Source of the DNA: Bacillota bacterium
Lineage (GTDB): Bacteria > Bacillota_A > Clostridia > Peptostreptococcales > Anaerovoracaceae
Assembly (NCBI GenBank): GCA_017547345.1
Contig: JAFYPY010000006.1
Span: 1 to 7,610 of the forward strand
DNA length: 7,610 bases
Direction: 5' to 3'
A program made the translations under genes and the position numbers. Of this stretch, positions 1-6,700 are shown piece by piece (the first letter of the stretch is position 1; each line of letters opens with the position of its first letter). A model generated the notes under the pieces. That model was not told the origin of the DNA and made no database searches. It worked only from the letters and a program-made list of their open reading frames with translations.

Positions 1-47
1 GTTTTTATCATCTTTGGCGTTACAATGTTTTGACATCCTTCTGTCAT
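1..47 (-). CDS. 5' end of an unidentified gene downstream of the CwlJ-like gene (partial)
   Basis: On the minus strand an ATG at 47-45 opens a frame of 15 codons (MTEGCQNIVTPKMIK) that runs off the left edge without a stop. The main support is a perfect AGGAGG at 59-54 with a 6-base spacer. The start lies 38 bases after the stop of the CwlJ-like gene on the same strand, so the two are probably co-transcribed. The residues are too few to name a family. In Bacillus, cwlJ is followed by gerQ, whose product is needed for CwlJ to enter the spore coat. That makes a spore coat or germination protein a reasonable guess from context, but I see no recognisable GerQ sequence in this fragment. The call that a gene starts here is fairly firm; the function is unknown. 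Confidence 0.6.
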   Translation of the reverse strand, partial: MTEGCQNIVTPKMIK

Positions 48-53
48 AAATGA

Positions 54-59
54 CCTCCT
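54..59 (-). promoter_or_regulatory. Shine-Dalgarno site of the partial left-edge gene
   Basis: The plus-strand CCTCCT reads AGGAGG on the minus strand. It sits 6 bases before the ATG at 47-45. This near-ideal site is the chief evidence that a second gene follows the CwlJ-like gene. Confidence 0.7.
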
Positions 60-85
60 AAAATAATGAAAGTACATAGGCTTGA

Positions 86-532
86 CTATGTGTCTGCATA
101 AGAAGGTGTTGGAACATAAAAACAGTGCTTGCCGACTCTGTTATGTATAACACCAACTCGAGTAGGGAAGTATGTGGGGCATGTTTGACTGTAAGGATTA
201 AAGAAAAAGAGGGAATCGTCTATTCCTACTAGTCTCCCACCAGCCATAGCCCAATCTACGATTTGATAATGAATTTCCTCGGGGACCATATTATATACAT
301 TTTGTGAATTATATGTCCCACCAACACTTTCGCGCATACATACAAATTGCCCCGGTTGAGTTATTACAGCTCGGACATCGCCACCGCCCTTATTTACTCT
401 AAAGAACTCACCTTCTTGTACCGTTGCTCTGTTCATAATCACAGTTGCAACTGCTGCCATTCCAATGGCTCCTTCTCCTCCCGCTTCGCATTGAATAAGA
501 CGTGCAAAAAGTTCTCTCGTATCTAGTGGCAT
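86..532 (-). CDS. cwlJ: CwlJ-like spore cortex-lytic cell wall hydrolase (SleB/CwlJ family)
   Basis: This 148-residue protein matches the SleB/CwlJ hydrolase family, whose members cleave muramic-delta-lactam-containing cortex peptidoglycan during germination. The N-terminal signature is visible: LFARLIQCEAGGEG at residues 8-21, with Glu16 as the expected catalytic acid, then VIMNR at 31-35, QPGQF at 59-63, FFNPY at 110-114, TCPTYF at 117-122 and GKHCFYVPT at 134-142. The last three resemble the end of Bacillus CwlJ, and the length (CwlJ is about 142 residues) and lack of a signal peptide or separate peptidoglycan-binding domain also fit CwlJ rather than secreted SleB. CwlJ is made in the mother cell and placed in the spore coat; Cys118 and Cys137 appear shared with Bacillus CwlJ. 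The start is set by GGAGG at 543-539, 6 bases before the ATG. It is divergent from the LtaS-family gene. Family is near certain; the CwlJ subtype is likely. Confidence 0.9.
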   Translation of the reverse strand: MPLDTRELFARLIQCEAGGEGAIGMAAVATVIMNRATVQEGEFFRVNKGGGDVRAVITQPGQFVCMRESVGGTYNSQNVYNMVPEEIHYQIVDWAMAGGRLVGIDDSLFFFNPYSQTCPTYFPTRVGVIHNRVGKHCFYVPTPSYADT

Positions 533-556
533 ATTGTACCTCCGTCAGATAGTACT

Positions 557-585
557 ATATTATGAAGAAAATCTTAAATCTGTGA
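557..585 (-). promoter_or_regulatory. Possible sigma-E-like promoter for the CwlJ-like gene
   Basis: On the minus strand CATAATAT (564-557) matches 6 of 8 bases of the sigma-E -10 consensus CATACAAT and lies 13 bases upstream of the GGAGG site. A poorer TCAT-containing -35 candidate lies roughly 16 bases further upstream, near 585. The suggestion leans on CwlJ genes being mother-cell, sigma-E-type genes in Bacillus. The -35 match is weak, so this is tentative. Confidence 0.25.
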
Positions 586-592
586 TGACTTA

Positions 593-621
593 TTGCCATT
601 TTATAGTAATTTTAATATAAT
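593..621 (+). promoter_or_regulatory. Sigma-A promoter of the LtaS-family gene
   Basis: TTGCCA (593-598) and a perfect TATAAT (616-621) are separated by exactly 17 bases. Transcription would begin near 628. That leaves a leader of about 42 bases containing the AGAGGAG ribosome binding site before the TTG at 670. It would leave only about 12 bases and no ribosome binding site for the TTG at 640, so the promoter also helps choose the start. Confidence 0.7.
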
Positions 622-656
622 TAAGAAGTCTAATAACTGTTGAAAAAGCAGAATAT

Positions 657-663
657 AGAGGAG
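657..663 (+). promoter_or_regulatory. Ribosome binding site that decides the LtaS-family start
   Basis: AGAGGAG at 657-663 is followed by six A residues and then TTG at 670. It would lie inside the coding sequence if the upstream TTG at 640 were the start. The 640 codon has only AT-rich sequence and two in-frame TAA codons just before it. Confidence 0.7.
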
Positions 664-669
664 AAAAAA

Positions 670-2586
670 TTGTACAAAACTACTTTAATTCTAGTATTTC
701 TTTTAGAAATGATTTTTAGAGTGGCTACAGTAGGAATTAAAATTACAGATTATTTGTGGCTTGAACTTATAATAATACTTTTGATATCTGTAGCTGTGGC
801 AACTGTTCCTTTTCTACTAAAAAATATATTATCAGGCAAAAAAGGCAAAGTTACATATGCAGTGATTATGATTGCGTTAGCATTCTGTTACGGTGCGCAG
901 GTAGTATATCACTCAGTTTTCGGAACTTTTTTTACTGCTTATTCTGCAGTAAATGGAATTGGCCAGGCCTTTGAGTTTTACGAGGTAATACTTGAAAATA
1001 TTTGGGATGAAAAATTTGTCATACTTTTAATATCAGTAGTAACAATCCCACTAGTAATTTGGTCAGCAAAGGAACCCAGTTTTTTAGAAAAGAATCCTTG
1101 GAAGATAAGCAAGAAACGTCTTATTGCTATATGCCTTTTGATTATTGTTGCTACAATTGGCACTAGCAATCTTATTGTTTCTATAAAGAGTGATAATCCG
1201 AAATCACCTTATCAAAAGATATTTGCAGCAAGCGAAATGAAATCTTCAGTTGAATGTTGTGGCTTGCTCGGAGCAATGACTATCGATAGCTATAGAGCAA
1301 TATTTGGTTTTGAGCCTAAAATTGAGGTTGAAGAAAATTTTACGGAAACTGTAAAGGAAGATAACGTAATTGAAAGCTTGAACTTCAAAGAGTTAGCGGC
1401 TAATGAAAAAAATGAAACATTGAAAAAGATGCATCAGTATTTTGGTGCACAGATTCCTAGCAAAGAAAATGAAAAAACAGGAGTTTTTGAGGGAAAAAAT
1501 TTAATCTTTATTACTGCTGAGGCCTTTAGTGATATGGCGGTAGATCCCACCTATACACCGACACTATACAAATTGCAAAATGAAGGTTATACCTTTAGCA
1601 ATTTCTATAATCCTATATGGGGAACTAGTACAATAGATGGAGAATATGTAAATCTTCAGGGGCTGGTACCAAAGTCAGGCGCTTGGGCTATGAAAGAATC
1701 CTCTTATAACTATTTGCCTTTTACTTTAGGCAATCAATTTATGAGTATGGGCTACAACACAAAGGCCTTTCATAACCACAGCATCTATTTTTATGAGAGA
1801 GATCTTTCTCATCCAAATTTGGGTTATGATTTTAGAGGCCAGGGAAGGGAATATTTTTTCGAGGAAATTTGGCCTGAATCAGATATAGAAATGATAGACA
1901 AGACAACTTGGGAGTTTCTTACACCGGATGAAGAAGGTAAAATTAAGCCTTTCCACACATATTATCTAACTGTGAGTGGACATTTAGCCTATAATTTTTA
2001 TGGGAACAATATCGCCATGAAGAATGAAGAATTGGTTGAAGGTTTGCAAATGTCGGATTCATGCAGAGCGTATATGGCAACCCAGATTGAACTTGATAGA
2101 GCTGTAGAACTACTTATACAGAGACTTGATGAAGCAGGGGTGCTTGAAGATACGGTTATTGCCATTGCAGGCGACCACTATCCTTATGGGCTAACTGTTG
2201 AAGAAATAAGTGAATTTAAGGGGCATACGGTAGACGAAGAATACGAAATGTATAAGGGAACTTTCATACTGTGGACACCTGGAATTAAACACAAAAATGT
2301 AGAGAAAGTATGCAGTAACATGGATATTTTGCCTACATTGTCAAATATGTTTGCTTTGGAATATGACTCAAGACTTTTAATGGGAAAAGACATTTTTTCA
2401 GAAGGTGAAGGCTTTGTGGTTTTCAAAGATAAGAATTGGATTTCGGACAAAGGAACACGAAGTGAGCTTGAAGAAATTGATCCTGAATACGTACAAAAGA
2501 TGGATAAGGTAACCTTGAATATGTTCAATTATTCAAACTTGATATTGGATAATGATTATTATGGTTATCTATTAAAACAAGAATAA
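670..2586 (+). CDS. LTA synthase family membrane sulfatase-fold protein (polyglycerolphosphate-type transferase)
   Basis: The frame opens at 640 (648 residues), but I place the start at TTG 670 (638 residues) because AGAGGAG lies 6 bases before it. Residues below use the 648 numbering. Five hydrophobic segments (about 12-32, 37-60, 71-95, 124-143, 159-182) precede an extracellular alkaline-phosphatase-superfamily domain from about 285, the LtaS architecture. LtaS polymerises glycerolphosphate from phosphatidylglycerol into lipoteichoic acid on the outer membrane face with Mn2+. Likely metal ligands are Glu294 (ITAEAF), nucleophile Thr331 (TIDGE, like TSDSE of LtaS) and Asp512-His513 (AGDHY). 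Substrate-site counterparts are His378, Arg387 and His448; the usual Trp in the FWNR-like motif is Tyr385. It is a single gene with its own promoter and terminator. It could be a primase-type or related phosphotransferase rather than the main LTA synthase, so I give no symbol. Confidence 0.88.
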   Translation: MYKTTLILVFLLEMIFRVATVGIKITDYLWLELIIILLISVAVATVPFLLKNILSGKKGKVTYAVIMIALAFCYGAQVVYHSVFGTFFTAYSAVNGIGQAFEFYEVILENIWDEKFVILLISVVTIPLVIWSAKEPSFLEKNPWKISKKRLIAICLLIIVATIGTSNLIVSIKSDNPKSPYQKIFAASEMKSSVECCGLLGAMTIDSYRAIFGFEPKIEVEENFTETVKEDNVIESLNFKELAANEKNETLKKMHQYFGAQIPSKENEKTGVFEGKNLIFITAEAFSDMAVDPTYTPTLYKLQNEGYTFSNFYNPIWGTSTIDGEYVNLQGLVPKSGAWAMKESSYNYLPFTLGNQFMSMGYNTKAFHNHSIYFYERDLSHPNLGYDFRGQGREYFFEEIWPESDIEMIDKTTWEFLTPDEEGKIKPFHTYYLTVSGHLAYNFYGNNIAMKNEELVEGLQMSDSCRAYMATQIELDRAVELLIQRLDEAGVLEDTVIAIAGDHYPYGLTVEEISEFKGHTVDEEYEMYKGTFILWTPGIKHKNVEKVCSNMDILPTLSNMFALEYDSRLLMGKDIFSEGEGFVVFKDKNWISDKGTRSELEEIDPEYVQKMDKVTLNMFNYSNLILDNDYYGYLLKQE

Positions 2587-2595
2587 ATACAAAAT

Positions 2596-2661
2596 AAAAA
2601 AGCGACACTCCTAAGAAACGTTAAAGTGGAAACAAAGTACAGTGGAGAAGTTCGCTTTTTT
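2596..2661 (+). terminator. Rho-independent terminator with a long loop after the LtaS-family gene
   Basis: AAAAAAGCGA (2596-2605) pairs perfectly with TCGCTTTTTT (2652-2661), starting 10 bases after the stop codon and ending in a run of six T. Inside this 10-bp stem, CTCC (2608-2611) can pair with GGAG (2644-2647) across a small internal loop. About 32 bases remain in the loop, longer than usual. The A-tract on the left would make it workable in both directions, but no minus-strand gene enters from the right. Confidence 0.7.
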
Positions 2662-2725
2662 ATTATGCATAAGGATATCTATGATTGCTTATTTATTATA
2701 GCTAGTTTAGTACCAAATAATTAAA

Positions 2726-2754
2726 TTGTAAAATATAATATTTTTGTATATAAT
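2726..2754 (+). promoter_or_regulatory. Sigma-A promoter of the LysR-family gene
   Basis: TTGTAA (2726-2731) and a perfect TATAAT (2749-2754) are separated by 17 bases. Transcription would start near 2761, leaving about 26 bases of leader with AAGGAG at 2775-2780. The local DNA is very AT-rich, so chance matches are easier, but spacing and position are ideal. Confidence 0.65.
2730..2744. promoter_or_regulatory. Palindrome in the lysR promoter spacer (possible operator)
   Basis: AAAATAT, one A, ATATTTT is a perfect 7+1+7 interrupted palindrome overlapping the last two bases of the -35 and filling most of the spacer. In addition, ATATAATATT occurs twice (2733-2742 and 2748-2757) with a 15-base period. 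LysR-type regulators often bind interrupted AT-rich palindromes at their own promoters, so autoregulation is possible. Low sequence complexity limits confidence. Confidence 0.35.
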
Positions 2755-2786
2755 ATTGAAAAGACTCAATATATAAGGAGAGCAAA

Positions 2787-3689
2787 ATGACTAGCGCAGA
2801 GATAAGAGCATTCATATTTGTTTGTCAGGAAATGAGCATATCAAAGGCGGCAGAGAGATTATACATAAGTCAGTCTTCTTTAAGTACAAAGATAAAAACA
2901 CTAGAAAAAGAACTTGGATATCAACTTGTCGAAAGGGGCAGGGGCCAAAGAACTCTTAATTTAACAAACGAAGGCAAAGAGTTTTATGAGCTTGCATTAA
3001 AATATAACGATTTAGTTGAAAGTATGATGTCTATTGGAAGAAAAGAAGACTTTTCCTCTTTTACAGTTTCTACGGTTAACAGTATGGGAAACTTTCTGTT
3101 TACTTCAATTTATGACATGTTTATGGAAAGACACCCAGGGGTATCTCTGCAGATACAAGATCAAGACACAAATGTGGCTTACGAGAATTTAATAAAGGGA
3201 AATACGGACTTAGCCTTTACTATTAGCAGACGAGAATATCCTGGAATTAGTTCATACCCTGTTTTTGGCGAGCCTATGGTTTTTGTATGCTGTAAGGATT
3301 CAAAGTTTCCGGAAGAAGTTCATTTTAAGAACTTGGATATAAGGCATGAAGTATATGTTCCGTGGACAGATACTTTTGTCGATTGGCACAATGTAACTTT
3401 GGGTAGTTCTGACAATGTGCAAATAAAAATAGAAATAATGAGCCAACTCTATTACTTCTTGACTAAAGAAAAAAGCTGGGCGATAGTTCCTTCAAGTGTT
3501 GCCAACTATTTGAAGAATGACAATCGTATAGAAGAGAGAAAAATGGCTTTTGATGTACCGATGAGAATTGGTATTTGTGCCTTTGCCAATGACAAATCTA
3601 AAATGAAACTTATCAATTCATTCCTTGAATGCCTTAGAGATGTACTTGTTGAAAGAAAAGAATCTGACATCATAGTTTTTAAGCCATAG
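2787..3689 (+). CDS. LysR-family transcriptional regulator, target unknown
   Basis: This 300-residue protein has the typical LysR length and layout. The N-terminal winged helix-turn-helix covers residues 1-63: FVCQEMSISKAAERLYISQS (11-30) carries the conserved AAE-L--SQ-S pattern, then LEKELGYQLVER (39-50) and LTNEG (59-63), which are family hallmarks. A linker helix (about 64-85) leads to a periplasmic-binding-protein-like effector domain from about residue 90 to 295, with the DLAFTI strand at 141-146 and a late WAIVPSSVANYL segment at 231-242. The family binds DNA as dimers or tetramers and responds to small-molecule co-inducers. The ATG is set by AAGGAG at 2775-2780 with a 6-base spacer. 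Most LysR genes sit beside a divergent target; here both neighbours point the same way, so neither effector nor target can be inferred. It has its own promoter and no obvious terminator before dnaE. Confidence 0.92.
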   Translation: MTSAEIRAFIFVCQEMSISKAAERLYISQSSLSTKIKTLEKELGYQLVERGRGQRTLNLTNEGKEFYELALKYNDLVESMMSIGRKEDFSSFTVSTVNSMGNFLFTSIYDMFMERHPGVSLQIQDQDTNVAYENLIKGNTDLAFTISRREYPGISSYPVFGEPMVFVCCKDSKFPEEVHFKNLDIRHEVYVPWTDTFVDWHNVTLGSSDNVQIKIEIMSQLYYFLTKEKSWAIVPSSVANYLKNDNRIEERKMAFDVPMRIGICAFANDKSKMKLINSFLECLRDVLVERKESDIIVFKP

Positions 3690-3705
3690 CAGCAATTAGG
3701 TTAAG

Positions 3706-3735
3706 TAGACATCGGGATTGAATTTATGTTAAAAT
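3706..3735 (+). promoter_or_regulatory. Probable promoter of dnaE-pfkA with extended -10
   Basis: TAGACA (3706-3711, 5 of 6 to TTGACA) lies 18 bases before TAAAAT (3730-3735, 5 of 6 to TATAAT), which is preceded by TG at 3727-3728 as an extended -10. Transcription would begin near 3742, almost at the AAGGAGG ribosome binding site (3743-3749), giving a very short leader. The lysR-dnaE gap shows no convincing terminator, so read-through from lysR may add to expression. Confidence 0.45.
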
Positions 3736-3754
3736 AGTTCAAAAGGAGGCAGAT

Positions 3755-6700
3755 ATGGCTTTTACACATCTACACTTACATACTGAATATAGCTTGCTAG
3801 ATGGAGCCGCTAGAATCAAGAGAGTAGTGGCACATGCAAAAGAACTGGGGATGACAAGCCTTGCCATCACAGACCATGGCGCTATGTTTGGTGTTATAGA
3901 CTTTTACAAAGAATGTAAGAAACAAGGAATCAAACCGATTATCGGTTGTGAAGTATATACAGCAGCACGTAAGATGACTGATAAAGAACCTGACAAGGAC
4001 AAATATCAAGGGCATCTTGTTTTGCTTGCAAAAAACGAAATAGGTTATAAGAACCTTATTAAAATTGTATCTGCAGGATACATTAAGGGCTATTATTATA
4101 AGCCTAGGGTGGATAAAGACCTTTTAAGGGCGCACAGTGAAGGGATTATAGCGCTTTCTGCATGTCTTGCAGGAAACATTCAAAATCATTTACTTAGAGA
4201 TTACTATGAGGGCGCTAAGAAGGAAGCGGAAGAACTTTTAGAAATTTTCGGGGAAGGGAATTTTTTCCTCGAAATTCAAGATCAGGGTCTTGAGGAAGAA
4301 GCTTTTATAAAGCCGGGTCTGATTAGACTTAGCAAAGAACTTGGAATACCAATGGTAGCAACCAATGATGTTCACTATGTTAAGCAGGAAGACGCTGAGG
4401 CTCATGATGTTTTGTTGGCGGTTCAGACTGCTACAAGCATTAACGACGAGAACCGTATGCGATTTGCAAACGATCAGTTCTATCTCAAGAGTGAGGAAGA
4501 GATGCGAAAGATATTTGCATCTATGCCGGAGGTAATTGACAACACTCAGATTGTCGCAGATGCTTGCAATTTGGAATTTGAGTTTGGGCAGTATCATTTG
4601 CCGGAATTCATAGCTCCGGATGGCAAAGATAACAAGACTTATTTGAGAGAATTATGTGCTCAGGGACTAAAAGAAAGATACGGTGAAACGCCTGATGCGT
4701 CTCTTGAAGAAAGGTTGGATTACGAGTTAACTACAATAGAGTCTATGGGATATGTGGAATACTTCCTTATCGTATGGGACTTTATTAACTATGCAAAGGA
4801 AAATGGCATAATGGTGGGACCAGGCAGAGGATCTGCAGCGGGTTCCCTTGTTGCCTATTGCTTAAAGATTACAGATATAGACCCTATTAGATATAACCTT
4901 ATTTTCGAGAGATTCCTCAATCCTGAGAGAGTAAGTATGCCGGATATAGATATTGACTTCTGTTATGAACGAAGACCTGAAGTTATAGAGTACGTGACTC
5001 AAAAGTATGGTGAGGAAAAGGTATGCCAGATTATAACTTTTGGTACTATGAAGGCAAAACAGGCAGTCAGAGACGTTGGTAGGGCATTAGATGTAAGCTA
5101 TGCCGAAACGGATGCTATCGCCAAAGCAATACCTTTTGACCTTGGAATGACCATACAAAAGGCCCTTGATACTAATCCTGAGCTCAAGGCTATGTATGAT
5201 GAAAATCCAAAAGCAAGACAAGTCCTTGATATGGCAAAGTCTCTTGAAGGTATGCCAAGACATGCGTCAACACATGCTGCAGGTGTAGTTATATCAAAAG
5301 CGCCACTTGACGAATATGTCCCAATGTATTTGTCTGATAAAGGCCCTGCAACTCAATTCCCTATGACCACAATTGAGGAACTGGGTTTATTAAAGATGGA
5401 CTTTTTGGGGCTAAGAAACTTAACAGTAATTAGAGATGCCCTAGAACTTATAAAAGAAAATCATGGAGTAACCATCGATTTCGCTAAAATGGGATATGAT
5501 GATCCCGGTGTTTATGAAATGATTGCATCAGGAAACACTCAAGGTGTTTTCCAGCTTGAAAGTCAAGGAATGACTCAGTTTATGAAAAACCTTAAACCTA
5601 CATGTTTTGAAGACATAGTTGCAGGAATTTCATTATATAGACCGGGGCCTATGGACTCCATCCCTAAGTATATAGAAAATAAAAAGAATCCTCAAAACAT
5701 TAAATATGTGGACCAGGCATTGGCTCCAATTTTAGATGTAACATATGGCTGCCTTGTATACCAAGAACAGGTAATGCAGATAGTTAGAGATCTTGGTGGA
5801 TATAGCTACGGTCGTTCAGACTTAGTGCGTCGTGCAATGTCCAAGAAGAAGATGGATGTAATGCTTGAAGAAAAGCAGTACTTCATTCATGGCAAGACTG
5901 ATGAAGATGGCAATGTTGAAATTGCTGGGTGCATAAGAAATGGAATTCCTGAAGCTGCAGCAGAAGAAATTTTTAATGATATGGTAAGCTTTGCTCAGTA
6001 TGCCTTCAATAAGAGCCATGCGGCGGCCTATGCTGTAGTAGCCTACGAAACAGGATATTTGAAACTTCATTATCCTGTAGAATTTATGGCGGCGCTTATG
6101 ACAAGCGTTATGGGAGATGTAAATCAGATTCCAAAGTATATCAGGAATTGTACAGAAATGGGCATAGAAGTAATGCCTCCGTGCGTAAAAAAGAGCTTAA
6201 AGAAATTCAGCGTAGAAAACGGCAAGATTCGTTTTGGTCTACTTGGAGTTAAGAATGTAGGAGAAAACGCCATAGAGGCAATAATAAAGGCGAGACAAGA
6301 AAAAGGCGTTGCAAAAGATATCTTTAGATTCATAGAGCAACTTGACATAAGTCAAGTAAACAAAAAGGCTATCGAAAGCTTAATAAAGGCAGGGGCTTGC
6401 GACTGTTTGAGCAAAAATAGGGCAGCGATGTTGAGTGTATATGAAGGTCTTGTTGAATCTGCACAAAACAACAATAAGAAGAACATTGAAGGACAAATGT
6501 CACTTTTTGATTTTAGTGGAGAAGACATAGAAATTATACCATCTGTAAACAAACTTCCAGATGTATCTCCGTTTTCCAAAGAAATTTCGCTGGCTATGGA
6601 AAAAGAAATGATAGGTGTCTATATTACGGATCATCCGTTAAATGAATACGCAGAAAAGATTAAGGAAATTACCAGTGTGACTTCCGAAGAACTTAACCAT

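Noticed and set aside
640..669. TTG at 640 as the start of the LtaS-family gene
   Set aside because: No ribosome binding site precedes it, it would follow the predicted transcription start by only about 12 bases, and a better-placed TTG with AGAGGAG lies in frame at 670.
2184..2528. 114-codon open frame on the minus strand
   Set aside because: It lies wholly opposite the conserved LtaS-family domain, has no recognisable motif and is a Ser-rich antisense shadow.
2663..2672. Perfect 10-bp palindrome TTATGCATAA
   Set aside because: It is short and AT-rich, just after the terminator and far from the lysR promoter core. It is likely to arise by chance.
3685..3706. Possible terminator between lysR and dnaE (TTAAGCC and GGTTAA)
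   Set aside because: The pairing needs a bulge, the stem is short and no T run follows.
3718..3735. TTGAAT as the -35 of the dnaE promoter
   Set aside because: It is only 6 bases from the TAAAAT -10; TAGACA at 3706-3711 gives an acceptable 18-base spacer.
4238..4597. 119-codon open frame on the minus strand
   Set aside because: It is antisense to well-conserved dnaE sequence with no family signature. The same holds for the shorter minus-strand frames at 3797-4015, 5822-6070, 6124-6348 and 6352-6579.
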